64,000 nt of DNA from Agapetus fuscipes (GCA_951799405.1 OX637342.1:15113298-15177297); one strand, 5' to 3'. Positions 1-10,510 are shown, numbered from the stretch's first letter. Notes: a model not told the origin generated them from the letters alone. Made by a program: numbers and translations.

Positions 1-1767
1 TATAAAGCGTCGAGCAATAGTCAATCCGAGACATCACAAACGCACTCACCAGGGTCTTAACCGCATCTGACGGCAGACATTTTCTTATTGCCTTTATTTG
101 GCGAAGCGAAAAAAAAGAAGAAGCTATTGTGGCATCTATTTGCCTATCCAGTGTCAGGTTACGATCCAGTAAGACTCCTAGAAGTCTTACCGAATCAGAA
201 GGCTGGATTAGCTTACCTCCTATGGAGAGTGGTACTCTATTCACCAGAAGGTGGTCACGCCTCGATGTGGCTGCCCAGAGTATCTCCGTCTTATCCATGT
301 TTAAGATTAGGCCATTGTTCCTCATCCACCCACCGACCTCCGCGATACACCCAGAGACCCTGCAACTGAGGTCCTCAGCCATGTCTGGCCGAGAATGAGA
401 GTATATTTGCCAGTCATCTGCATATGAGTGTGCGATGAGGCCCCATTTTTCAACAATACTCTCAATCTCAGCAGTATACAATATGAAAAGGATAGGACCC
501 AGCACAGAGCCCTGTGGGACCCCGGAAGACAGCGAGTAGGTAGGTGAAACACTATCACAAATACTCACCGCCTGTCTGCGCTCCACCAGATAGGAAGAAA
601 ACCACGCCAAAGCCCCTCCGGTCAAACCAAATGACACCTCCAATCTCTCAATAAGAATTGGGTGACTTACTGTGTCAAAGGTCGCACTCATATCAAGAAA
701 CGCCAGTAAGGCTAGATTACCACACTCCACAGCTGATATCATATCCGATACAAGCATGAGCATACCGGTTTCTGTTGAGTGATATTTCCGGTATGCAGAC
801 TGCCTCTTAGGCATTAAGCCGCTTGCATCCAGATAGGATACCAACCGCCGCGAGACAATCCGCTCCAGCACCTTCGACAAGAATGGCAGATTTGACACAG
901 GTCTATAATTTGAGGGATCACCGGGATCCAACTGTGGCTTTTTAAGGATTGGCGTGATGTGTGCTACCTTCAAAGACGGAGGAACAGTGGCATCCATTAG
1001 GCATCCATTGATTACCTTAACAATAAATGGAGCCAGCTGTAAGATGCATTCTTTGAGTACCCAGACTGGTACAGGGTCAAGGCCACACTGCTTGTTTGGC
1101 GATCCTACCACGATCTGACACACCTCATCTATGTCAGTTAAATCAAATACTTCGAGTCGCGAAGCACTTCCAATCCTTGAGACAGAAGTACCTGCAACCC
1201 AAGCAAAGTGCAATTGAGGTATTTTGTTTTCAAAATACGTGGCAAAATCGCAAGCAGTCGACGTCAAACCTACACCAGCCCGAGCACTCCCAGACAAGTT
1301 CTCCAGAAGCTTCCACACCTGCTGAGGGGATTTTGCCTCAGCAATCTTTCCACAATAAAAATCGGATTTATTCTGGAGAATAGCAGACCTGTACACACCT
1401 TGAGCGTCAATCCATGATTGCCTAGTGCTACCTGGCTTACCGTTTTTAAAATTTCGCTCTAGTTTTCGCATATTGCGTTTCAGCGTACGGCATTCATTGT
1501 CAAACCAGATAGCACTGTTTCGCTCTTTGACTACTTTACATTTGATTGGAGCATGCAGCCCAATCAAATCGCCCAAGGATTTATTGTACAAGTCTACTAA
1601 CTCGTCCGGTTGCATTGAGACATAGGTTTCCGGACAGCAGGCTGGTGAAACAGAAAGATCTTTTTTAAAGATCTCGAGATCGAACCCGTTCCAGCACCTA
1701 GAGGTTATGCTCTTATGTACTGAGTTATGCCAACTTATGGGCAGGAAGCAAACCTGAAATGCATTTT
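1..1767 (-). mobile_element. LINE (L2/CR1-like), 5'-truncated, open reverse transcriptase frame running off the left edge
   Basis: Read on the minus strand, one frame stays open from about 1767 to position 1 (about 585 codons) with no stop that I could find. It holds a reverse transcriptase: a linker with WFDNECR (about 1515), the YRPVSNLPFLSK block (about 910-870), motif A as FLDMSATFDTV (about 690), GVPQGSVLGPILF (about 520-480) and the catalytic YADD box (about 425-410). It then enters the SRIDYC thumb region at the window edge. The order matches L2/CR1-type LINEs. No endonuclease domain is present, so the copy is 5'-truncated near 1757. One oddity is T where most relatives have A in the SAAFD box. 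The frame may continue beyond the window. Confidence 0.88.
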
Positions 1768-2109
1768 ATTTTTCATGTTAAAACTACTTAGCAAATATTT
1801 GAGATCAAATATTTAGTTCAATCAGATAAGTGTCTGTCCAGCCTTCATTATTTTTGTTTGACAAATATTTGTTCAAATATAAAAATTTGGAAATTTTTCA
1901 ATAATATTTTACAATGCAATGAAAACGTTTTTGTCTTGTTGTAATTTAAGGTGTTTACGAAGAAATAAGTAAATGGATAGTGCTCTTAATTTATTTTGAA
2001 ATAAAGAATTGGCGCTTTCTACACTGACAATTGTCTTTAGACATAACTGTTTTTATTTCGAATTGACATTTAATTGTTGAAATTAGCACTATTTTGCGAC
2101 AGTAATAAA

Positions 2110-2206
2110 AAAAAAAAACTGAGCTCGCAAAGGGCTCTTGAGGTGCGATTCACACAAAAAAAGCGCTCGTCCAAATAAATTATCCTGATACTATTGTTAT
2201 TTATTG
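2110..2206 (+). repeat. SINE-2 tail fragment
   Basis: The stretch with CTCTTGAGGTGCGATTCACAC, AGCGCTCGTCCAAATAAAT and an ATT-rich end matches the 3' part of the tRNA-headed SINE-2 copies at 23290-23537 and 51495-51785 (reverse strand there). The head is missing. Confidence 0.6.
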
Positions 2207-2706
2207 ATTAAAAACTTTGCATACAACAGTCATACATAGAAAAATAATGATTTGCCTATTTTAATTTTTAGCACACTTAAAAGATGTCGCTACTTAAAGG
2301 CTGTGCAATTTTTTGGTAGTGGGACGTGAACTAGAAACAGCCTCATTCATACATCAGAATTCATAACAAGTGATCGTGAGGAAGGCAGCAGCTGCTAAAA
2401 TACAGAGAGAGATCAATTAACTGATTAAGTAATGTAAAGAATCATAGACATAACGACGATTCACAATATACAAATAATTTATATCTATTACTGTCGTATA
2501 AATATTTAACCGATTGTACTCTCATACATTGTTCTATATTTTGCTGTATAATTTTTGTTCATCAACTTTATAGGTCGACTAAATTAATACAAAGTTAACC
2601 ACACAATACATACTGTAAAAAACGTTTCACTTTGCCAATGTTATTCCAAAGAAGGGCGGTAAGACTTTTAGGGTTTGTTTTTGTTTGAGATATGGTTTAT
2701 CTAAAG

Positions 2707-2790
2707 CAGGGGTGTCCAACACAATATCGTGGCGGGCCAGGTTTAGTACTTTTGTAATCGTGGCGGGCTAGAATTTTTTTTGTGAGGTCA
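2707..2790 (+). mobile_element. hAT-like element end, partial
   Basis: CAGGGGTGTCCAAC followed by GGCGGGCC repeats is the typical start of a hAT-type terminal inverted repeat with the 'GGCGGGCCA' subterminal motif. No matching right end was found, so the extent is unknown. Confidence 0.4.
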
Positions 2791-4345
2791 AATAAAATGG
2801 GCAACAAAACAAATAATGTCGTTGGTGGGTAAAATTCGCCCTTTCGACGGGGGGTAGGCACGCAATTTTATCAATAATAAGTTCATTTTGTCCATAATAA
2901 TTCTGTCGATGGGGGTGTGAACGGGGGGGAACACATCATGTTGAACATAAAGTTGAAATTAAAAAAAAAGGCTTCAATTTTACCTAGCCTCCTAAATTAG
3001 AAAAAAAACGCAGAGTATGGATTAGGAACTCCGTCAAATAACGTAATTTATAAAAAAAAGTATTGATTTTTAGTTTTTTTACGAGGTAAGCTAATAGAAG
3101 TAGTTACTTTAAAATTGAATATTTTATCAATATTTTTACACATTGCATTAAAATGAATTGATATTATAAATATTTTATTTTAGAAATATAAATGTTAATG
3201 AACCTTTTTTGTAAAAACTTTGTTTTACTCCACGTTGGTTTTTTTTAATAAAATATTTAATTTTAAATAAATGTATTTGTACATCAAATCACATCGAAAC
3301 AGATGAGTTGTTTAGTTGCTTTACATTATGAAATAAATATAATATGACAGTTTAAGATTATCTACTAAGTTGAAAATAATTTTTCATTTCATATTTACAC
3401 TTCATACATGCACATTGAATAATATGTACACAAACTAACTGCTGAAAATTTGTACCTACTGTAAGGTACTTTGTCAGTACTGACAAAACAAAACCTACAT
3501 CTATAAATACACTCGTTACGTTTCTCTAATTTTTTTACACTTTAGATTCTCTAACTTTTGTTTTTTACAAGAAATAACTGTTAAAATTAGTTCAAGTGCA
3601 CTCGATTTCAAATTGTTTTTATGAACAAGTGATGTGATCCCCAAGCCTATGAAAGAAATAGTAAAATATTATAAAATAACGTAACAAAAGTTAGTACAAT
3701 ATTCAAGACCAACCGTGATTTTGCACACATGGGTGCTAAAGTTTTTTCAAAATCAATTATTTCCATTCACGGCCACAGAGTCTAAATTTATCTTTTGAAA
3801 AAGTAATCATAGAGTTCTCATTTGAATCGGCTTCTTTTATTGTCGTAACGACAGAAACTGTTGTGCTGCAGGCATGGAGAACAAGCGTGAAAATAAAACT
3901 GTTCTTGCACGAAGAAAATAACTGTAAATAATTTTCAGCGAGGTATTTTGAAATAGCCTGAAAGTATAGGTACCGAAATGTGATCCTACGTATGGAGGCA
4001 CTAGATATTGAAATAATTATTAGCTTTACACAATACCAAACATGGATTTGTTTTTTTTACAGTAGAACATATATTTTTGTAAATCCTTCTCTTTTCTACC
4101 TTTGTTTAAACAATAAACAATGAATGTTTTGAGATCGTTTTTGGAATTGATTGAAAGATATAAAAGATATTATTTAAAAAAAATATACGCATTATACAAG
4201 TTGGATAAACTTATTTTTCAAAAGTTTGTTAAGAAATACTTCTCTTTAGTCATTTCTAAATTCTTGATTTTAAAGAAGATTTTGAGTTTTTTTTTAAGAA
4301 GTGATTGCAAGGTTAAGAAGAAAACAGTTTGATTATTTTTTAACT

Positions 4346-4351
4346 TTTATT
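4346..4351 (-). terminator. poly(A) signal of the cuticle gene
   Basis: TTTATT on the plus strand reads AATAAA on the minus strand, about 190 bases after the stop codon at 4543. It is the first canonical signal downstream. Confidence 0.55.
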
Positions 4352-4542
4352 TAAGGTTCAAAATAAATAGAAAAAATAGTACATAAAATAAATAAAACAT
4401 TAAAAAAAAACAGAAAAACATAATTTAAAAATATTTATACAGTCTTTGCATTCTATACTTATAGTTAAGCAACTATATGTTAAAATGTCAATGCGTTGTG
4501 AAGAGGTTGGAAGTTGGAAAAGGAAGGAGAGTCAGGGTGGAA

Positions 4543-5874
4543 TTACCATGCATAGTTGACTCCGAGTCCTGAGGAGTAGGTGGCGTGAGAGACCAGAGAA
4601 GCTGGGGAGTAGGCCACGGCCGATTTGACCAGGGCTGGGGCACCGTGGGAGTAGGTGGCAACTGGTGCGGCATGAGCGTAGGAGGCAACGGGAGCAGCAT
4701 GAGCATAAGTGGCAACTGGAGCGGCATGAGCATAGGTAGCTACTGGAGCGGCATGAGCGTAGGTGGCAACTGGAGCAGCATGAGCGTAAGTGGCAACTGG
4801 AGCAGCATGTGCATAGGTAGCTACTGGAGCGGCATGAGCATAGGTAGCTACTGGAGCGGCATGAGCATAAGTTGCGACTGGAGCGGCATGAGCGTAGGTG
4901 GCAACGGGAGCAGCGTGGGCATAAGTGGCAGCAACAACGGGAGCAGCTACGGCGTACTTAGCATCATTGGTGTAACGGGTATCGTACTTCCTGACGCTGG
5001 AGTAAGCGCTGTCGACAGCCTTGGAGTAGTGAGAGACGGCAGAGTTTCCATCCAGAGATCGGACCACGCTCTGCTGGGAAGAACCGATGGCGTGCTCGCT
5101 TGAAGGAGCGTAGTAAGAGGGGGAAGAGTATGAAGCGTATGCGGGGGCAGCGTAGGTCTTGGCTACGACTGGAGTGGCGACTGATGCAGTGTATTGGGTG
5201 TAGGCGGGGGCGGCGTAGGCGGGAGCGGCGTAGGCGACAGGGGCGGCGTAAGCGGCCTTGGCTACCACTGGGGCGCTCACTGAGGAGTAGACCGAAGAGA
5301 CGGCAGGGGCGGAAGAGTAGTGGGCGGGAGCGGCGTAGGACGCGTAGGCGGGGGCGGCGTAGGACGCGTAGGCTGGGGCGGCCAACAGACCAGCCTGGGC
5401 GGTAGCCAGGGCGCAGCACAGAACGATCAGCTGAAATCAAATAGAAAAGGATCAGTAAAACTCTGTAAAATTCGTAAAGTGTACAAGGTTTCACCGAAGT
5501 GGTGTAACTTCTACATCAATGCACAAACTTAAACGAAACGTTAAGAAATTTAACCCTCACTCCCATTGCGGTTCATAGAATTCGTTTTTTTTTTTTAACA
5601 TTAAATATCCTACGACAGTAATAACAATTACAAGTTATAAAAGACTGTTAAATCTATTTAAAGGTAAAAAATTAAATCGTAGAAGTCTTAAAGTTTGAAA
5701 GATCGCCAAGCAACAAATATGGGTCCACGTTACTGTAATTTATTATCCAATGATATTTTATTTCACAACATCTTTACAAAGTCACTATTACGTCACTAAA
5801 CAACAAACTAAAGTTCAATGTTTTTTATGGATTACAAAATATTACACAAAGTGTGTATGTACCTTGAATGCCAT
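4543..5874 (-). CDS. Secreted alanine-rich cuticular protein with retinin-like domain (CPLCA-type), two exons
   Basis: Exon 1 is 5863-5874 (ATG GCA TTC AAG, then GTACAT donor). Exon 2 is 5430-4543, after a TTTCAG acceptor. Joined, they encode 299 residues. The start [18 protein letters not shown] is a clear signal peptide, and splitting it with a 12-base first coding exon is typical of insect cuticle genes. The mature protein is rich in AAPA(Y/V) motifs. Around residues 114-164, [16 protein letters not shown] followed by SSVRKYDTR matches the retinin-like domain of low-complexity, Ala-rich cuticular proteins. About 11 tandem nonapeptides (ATYAHAAPV type, about 4633-4932) follow, and the protein ends in NYAW. 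The predicted role is structural, in the chitin-bearing cuticle, perhaps the cornea if truly retinin-like. The domain name is recognised by motif only; the gene structure is well supported. Confidence 0.93.
4633..4932 (-). repeat. 27-bp coding minisatellite inside the cuticle gene
   Basis: About eleven in-frame 27-bp units encode [13 protein letters not shown] nonapeptides. Variation is mostly synonymous (Ala and Val codons), except for ASYAHAAPV and a terminal ATYSHGAPA. The array length is likely to differ between alleles. Confidence 0.9.
5431..5862 (-). other. Intron 1 of the cuticle gene
   Basis: This 432-base intron has a GTACAT donor (5862-5857) and a pyrimidine-poor TTTGATTTCAG acceptor ending at 5431. 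It is AT-rich and contains no other gene. Confidence 0.85.
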
Positions 5875-5931
5875 TGTTGCTTTGTTAGGATCAAAATAAG
5901 GAATGATGGATTCTGGAGCGTCGTCCCCGCC

Positions 5932-5938
5932 TTATATA
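5932..5938 (-). promoter_or_regulatory. TATA box of the cuticle gene
   Basis: The minus strand reads TATATAAGGCGG about 60 bases upstream of the ATG at 5874. An ATCATTC initiator-like site lies near 5905-5900, which implies a 5' UTR of about 30 bases. This spacing is normal for insect cuticle genes. Confidence 0.75.
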
Positions 5939-6199
5939 CTGATGCTGGAGAGGCTTTGAGGACCCTGGAGGGGTGGGGAGAGGACAGGCGAGAAGGAGGG
6001 GTACGCCGAAAATTCGAGACAAGTTTTGGCGCACGCGAAATGCGAGAGTCTAGTGCAAGTACAGTGTTGCTAAAAAGAGATTAACGACCCAACTGCTGTA
6101 CACATTTCAGTATTGTTTGAGAAGGAATGAGGTTCGCACATTCAACATAGAGAAAAATATAGTGATGTCACAGCGTAGGGTTGCTAAACTGATATTAAC

Positions 6200-6253
6200 C
6201 TTGAGGTGTGATACACACAAAAACAGCGCTCACCAAATAAATCATCCTAATAT
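6200..6253 (+). repeat. SINE-2 tail fragment
   Basis: TTGAGGTGTGATACACAC, AACAGCGCTCACC and AAATAAATCATCC match the 3' part of SINE-2. The head is missing. It abuts the LINE-like 3' end that follows. Confidence 0.55.
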
Positions 6254-6273
6254 CTATATCTATAAAGAAGGAT

Positions 6274-6355
6274 GTGTGTATGTATGTATGTATGTATGTA
6301 TGTATGTATGTATGTATGTATGTATGTATGTATGTATGTATGTATGTATGTATGT
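6274..6355 (+). repeat. (TATG)n microsatellite
   Basis: About 20 copies of TATG follow AAAGAAGGATGTG and precede a LINE-3'-like segment. ORFs through it (CMYV repeats) are not genes. Confidence 0.95.
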
Positions 6356-6716
6356 CCCCTATAGACTCATAAACCGCTCATCCGATTTTGACGAAATTTT
6401 CAGGAAACATGTAACATATTCTTAGAACGAATCCTGTGAAGTTTGATGGTGATCAAATAAACAGTGGTTCTCAATTCTCGATATTTCAGCAACGAGGTCG
6501 GTAAATTTTGAAACCATCCAATAGAAGAAGACCATTATATTCAACTACAATACATAATCTTAGTTGCAAATATACATTTACATTAAAGATTCATATAAAA
6601 TGCATGCTCACAAGTAGACACATGTAAGTTCACGCTTACAAATGCTGCATGTGTACCCACTCATAATTTAAAATCCAAATCTAAAATGAACAACCCAGTA
6701 ACTTTTACTTTACGCC
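6356..6716 (+). mobile_element. LINE 3'-end-like segment (copy 1)
   Basis: CTCATAAACCGCTCATCCGATTTTGACGAAATTTTC and the text that follows resemble the 3' untranslated region of insect RTE-like LINEs. A second copy is at 8486-8844. No coding part is present. Confidence 0.45.
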
Positions 6717-8105
6717 TAAAAATGGGAAAAAAAAAAAAGTTGGGAAATTTCCCTAAAAGTGGGGAATTTTTTTTTTCCCCAAAAGTCGGGAAAAACCTAA
6801 CCTAACCTAACCTAACCTAAAAATGGGAAAAAAAAAAAAAGTTGGGAAATTTCCCCCTGCGCATTGTTCCCACTTATCCCCCTGCGCATGGTTCCCACTT
6901 TCAAATCTGGGAAAAAAAAAAAAAAGTTGGGAAAATTTTTTTTCCCCAAAAGTCGGGAAAAACCTAACCTAACCTAAAAATGGGGAAAAAAAAAAAAGTT
7001 GGGAAAATTTCCCCAAAAGTGGGGAAAATTTTTTTTCCCCAAAAGTCGGGAAAAACCTAACCTAACCTAAAAATATGAAAAAAAAAAAAAGTTGGGAAAT
7101 TTCCCCAAAAGTGGGGAAATTATTTTTTCCCCACAAGTCGGGAAAAACCTAACCTAACCTAACCTAAAAATGGGAAAAAAAAAAAAAAGTTGGGAAATTT
7201 CCCCCTGCGCATTGTTCCCACTTATCCCCCTGCGCATGGTTCCCACTTTCAAATCTGGGAAAAAAAAAAAAAAGTTGGGAAAATTTTTTTTCCCCAAAAG
7301 TCGGGAAAAACCTAACCTAACCTAAAAATGGGGAAAAAAAAAAAAGTTGGGAAAATTTCCCCAAAAGTGGGGAAAATTTTTTTTCCCCAAAAGTCGGGAA
7401 AAACCTAACCTAACCTAAAAATATGAAAAAAAAAAAAAGTTGGGAAATTTCCCCAAAAGTGGGGAAATTATTTTTTCCCCACAAGTCGGGAAAAACCTAA
7501 CCTAACCTAAAAATGGGGAAAAAAAAAAAAGTTGGGAAAATTTCCCCAAAAGTGGGGAAAATTTTTTTTCCCCAAAAGTCGGGAAAAACCTAACCTAACC
7601 TAAAAATATGAAAAAAAAAAAAAGTTGGGAAATTTCCCCAAAAGTGGGGAAATTATTTTTTCCCCACAAGTCGGGAAAAACCTAACCTAACCTAACCTAA
7701 AAATGGGAAAAAAAAAAAAAAGTTGGGAAATTTCCCCAAAAGTGGGGAAATTTTTTTTTCCCCAAAAGTCGGGAAAAACCTAACCTAACCTAACCTAACC
7801 TAAAAATGGGAAAAAAAAAAAAAAGTTGGGAAATTTCCCCCTGCGCATTGTTCTCACTTATCCCCACATGGTTCCCACTTTCAAATCTGGGAAAAAAAAA
7901 AAAAGTTGGGAAATTTTTTTTTCCCCAAAAGTCGGGAAAAACCTAACCTAACCTAAAAATGGGGAAAAAAAAAAAAGTTGGGAAAATTTCCCCAAAAGTG
8001 GGGAAATTTTTTTTTCCCCAAAAGTCGGGAAAAACCTAACCTTACCTAAAAATGGGGAAAAAAAAAAAGTTGGGAAAATTTTACTTAACTTTACCCACTT
8101 TACTT
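6717..8105. repeat. Complex minisatellite with CCTAA (telomere-like) blocks
   Basis: About 14 units of roughly 90-110 bp occur in tandem. Each has poly(A), AGTTGGGAAA, TTTCCCCAAAAGTGGGGA, TTTTTTTCCCC and AAAAGTCGGGAAAAA, and then two to five CCTAA repeats (TTAGG on the other strand). Three units carry a CTGCGCATTGTTC/CTGCGCATGG insert. The first two of these inserts are 348 bp apart, showing a higher-order period. CCTAA is the rc of the ancestral insect telomere repeat. No ORF is supported. Confidence 0.9.
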
Positions 8106-8274
8106 AACTTGAAATGGATGTTATTCAGCTCCTGAGTGGCTTGACACTCATTTCTTATGAAGGCTGAGTAAGCCTTGCCGGTATTTTATTTTGGGTTTAA
8201 AATAAACACTGAAACGGGAAATAATTTCTGACAACTTCGGTGGGATTCTAACTCGAGATCTCGGCATGGAATGC
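8106..8274 (-). repeat. SINE-1 partial copy
   Basis: On the minus strand this matches the tRNA-headed SINE-1 from within the head (TGCATTCCATGCCGAGATCTC) through GGTGTTTATTT and GCAAGGCTTACTCAGCC. It is cut at 8274 by the duplication junction. Confidence 0.75.
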
Positions 8275-8291
8275 AATCTATAAAGAAGGAT

Positions 8292-8485
8292 GTGTGTATG
8301 TATGTATGTATGTATGTATGTATGTATGTATGTATGTATGTATGTATGTATGTATGTATGTATGTATGTATGTATGTATGTATGTATGTATGTATGTATG
8401 TATGTATGTATGTATGTATGTATGTATGTATGTATGTATGTATGTATGTATGTATGTATGTATGTATGTATGTATGTATGTATGT
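8292..8485 (+). repeat. (TATG)n microsatellite, long
   Basis: About 48 uninterrupted TATG units, more than twice the number in the duplicate at 6274. Confidence 0.95.
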
Positions 8486-8844
8486 TCCCTATACTCATAA
8501 ACCGCTCATCCAATTTTGACGAAATTTTCAGGAAACATGTAACATATTTTTAGAATGAATCGTGTGAAGTTTGATGGTGATCAAATAAACAATGGTTCTC
8601 AATTCTCAATATTTCAGCAACGAGGTCGGTAAATTTTGAAACCACCCAATAGAAGAAGACCATTATATTCAACTACAATACATAATCTTAGTTGCAAATA
8701 TACATTTACATTAAAGATTCATATAAAATGCATGCTCACAAGTAGACACATGTAAGTTCACGCTTACAAATGCTGCATGTGTACCTACTCATAATTTAAA
8801 ATCCAAATCTAAAATGAACAACCCAGTAACTTTTACTTTACGCC
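8486..8844 (+). mobile_element. LINE 3'-end-like segment (copy 2)
   Basis: Duplicate of 6356-6716 with a few substitutions. Confidence 0.45.
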
Positions 8845-9043
8845 AACTTGAAATGGATGTTATTCAGCTCCTGAGTGGCTTGACACTCATTTCTTATGAA
8901 GGCTGAGTAAGCCTTGCCGGTATTTTATTTTGGGTTAGAAATAAACACTGAAACGAGAAATAATTTCTGACAACTTCAGTGGGATTCTAACTCGAGATCT
9001 CGGCATGGAATGCAGTTACTCTACCAACTAAGCTATAGACCGG
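8845..9043 (-). repeat. SINE-1 copy
   Basis: The minus strand begins with the tRNA-like head CCGGTCTATAGCTTAGTTGG (end at 9043), has a decayed B-box region (TCTCGAGTTAGAATCCC) and continues into the SINE-1 body. The far 3' part is missing. Confidence 0.75.
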
Positions 9044-9080
9044 ACTTTTTACAAATATGGTGGATCGATATCGGTTTGGT

Positions 9081-9480
9081 TAGGGGTAAGCAACCTGCGG
9101 CTCACCAGCCACATGCGGCTCTTTGGGTGTGAAGTTACGGCTCTTTAGCTTCATACGCAAATATAAAAAAAACACAGAATTATACTTCTGATCGAAAAAA
9201 ACTAAATCGTTCTGAATCGATTAACGATCTCTCCGCTACTTGTACTCGCTTTTCACCCCCCACCCTCCCCCCAACTACAATATAAAAACCCAATCTTCAA
9301 TGAACATAAGCCCTGCAACTCTTGCCGACCTTCCCTGAAACAGGGGTGACATTGGCAAAGTGAACCATTTTTTACAGTATGGGTGGTCAGCCTCATACCA
9401 ACCTATAAGTCAAGGAAAAACTTTGAAATTTGTAAATTGTAATTTTTGGCTCTTCCGACTCAAAAGGTTGCCGACCCCTG
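9081..9480 (+). mobile_element. hAT-like nonautonomous element with a nested family A copy
   Basis: The left end TAGGGGTAAGCAACC pairs with the right end GGTTGCCGACCCCTG (13 of 15). CGGCTC subterminal motifs are present. A reverse family A fragment (9268-9416) sits inside. Clean 8-bp target duplications are not visible. Confidence 0.6.
9268..9416 (-). repeat. Repeat family A copy (3'-truncated)
   Basis: This is the reverse of the family A head: TCCTTGACTTATAGGTTGG ends at 9416, followed by GGTTCACTTTGCCAATGTC and CCCTGTTTCAGGGAAGG. It lacks the TTAGA tail. Confidence 0.85.
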
Positions 9481-9740
9481 GCCTAGACAAAAGTTCCAAA
9501 TTAAAAAATGTTATTCAAGTATTCCAAGTTGAATTTTAGAAATGTAAGAAAGCTTTTATATCCCGCACTTATAAAAAATACGATAAACAAAAGTTCGTAG
9601 GTCACAACTAGAAGACCATATTGAAATATATTATTATTATGAAAACCTTTTATTGAAACATACTTTTAATTAAAATATACATAATATAGTTGTTTTTTCA
9701 AAAAACGCATTTCTGTAAAATTATATACTCACCACAAATT

Positions 9741-9875
9741 TAAAGATCGTTTTTTTCTCGGCGGTTAAACGTCTTTCTTCTATGTGACAATGGTCCAAAG
9801 CAACCAAGATAAACAAAATGTTTGCCTTTTACCTAACCCGGCCGTGCGACTTACAATTTTGTTGTCAATAGAAAA
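9741..9875 (+). repeat. Dispersed repeat family C copy
   Basis: TTTTTCTCGGCGGTTAAACGTC, AGCAACCAAGATAAACAAA, GTTTGCCTTTTACC and ACAATTTTGTTGTC match the order seen at 12160, 43108 and 52555. The repeat class is unknown; no terminal repeats were identified. Confidence 0.45.
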
Positions 9876-10251
9876 TGTTCCGTGTGCACTACCTAAAACT
9901 TTCACTTATTGAAATAATGGATAGAGCACATTTTAAATGTGGGGAAAAAATGTGAATTCACTTGGCCGGGATAAAGACAGGACAGGGAGTCAAAAATTCA
10001 ACATAAATTAAACACTTTCATGGAGATAGTTGAAAAAACACTTAAGTGCATCATATTGTATGAAGCATTTTCCCCAACTGCATACGTTTCACAGTGCGGT
10101 TACATTGAAAAATATTCCTGATTGTTTGGAATACATTTATTTCTTCACTTTGCTCAAAGAGTATAGTGAATTTTATAGATTAGTTCTTTAATTGTATGAT
10201 TATAAAATTTAATGTATTGTTTATATTCTTTTCTTTATATTCTTTTCTCGT

Positions 10252-10510
10252 TCCTTGACTTATAGGTTGTTATGCGGCTGACCACCCATAATATAAAAAT
10301 TGGTTCACTTTGCCAATGTCACCCCTGTTTCAGGGAAGGACGGCAAGAGTTGCAAGGCTTATGTTCATTTGAGATTGGGTTTTTATATTGTAGGTCCACA
10401 TGCGGCATGTGTTAGCGCGAAATTATACATATCTGCTTGTGGGAATGCATTTAGTATAAATCTTAAATGATATATATCTTTGCAGCTTAGATTAGATTAG
10501 ATTAGATTAG
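10252..10510 (+). repeat. Repeat family A copy, full length and young
   Basis: It runs from TTCCTTGACTTATAGGTTG to four ATTAG units. By eye it differs from the copy at 20608-20868 at one base in about 255. It contains the hairpin-like CCCCTGTTTCAGGG. Confidence 0.9.

Larger units (their letters stand above)
1768..4345. other. AT-rich intergenic stretch
   Basis: I see no supported gene. It contains a SINE-2 tail (about 2110-2206) and one end of a hAT-like element (about 2707-2790). The rest is A/T-rich sequence with long homopolymer runs. A 70-codon ORF at 4120-4332 has a very A/T- and Lys/Leu-biased composition and no recognisable domain, so I treat it as chance. Confidence 0.6.
6254..8274 (+). 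repeat. Tandem duplication, copy 1 (carries the satellite)
   Basis: The block from ATCTATAAAGAAGG to CGGCATGGAATGCA occurs twice in a row (6254-8274 and 8275-9015). Each holds a (TATG)n tract, a LINE-3'-like segment and a reverse SINE-1 copy. Copy 1 has an extra 1389-bp minisatellite block (6717-8105). Outside that block the copies differ at only scattered bases by eye. Confidence 0.8.
8275..9015 (+). repeat. Tandem duplication, copy 2 (no satellite)
   Basis: This is the same order as 6254-8274, but TTTACGCC is joined directly to AACTTGAAATGG at 8844/8845, so the satellite is absent. The TATG tract is longer, about 48 copies (8292-8485). Confidence 0.8.

Noticed and set aside
4120..4332. 70-codon ORF MNVLRSFLELIERYKRYY...
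   Set aside because: Extreme A/T composition, no signal, domain or splice context; expected by chance in AT-rich DNA.
4585..5405. Long plus-strand ORFs opposite the cuticle gene (Gly/Ser-rich and Arg-rich)
   Set aside because: They are antisense shadows of the repetitive Ala/Pro codons. The minus frame has a signal peptide, proper splice sites, a TATA box and a known domain.
6717..8105. CRISPR-like or true telomere array
   Set aside because: Units are contiguous, not separated by unique spacers, and the CCTAA runs are only two to five units long; this is a eukaryotic minisatellite, not a CRISPR or a chromosome end.
8148..8553. ORFs made of CMYV or YIHT repeats
   Set aside because: They are translations of the (TATG)n microsatellite, open in several frames and both strands.
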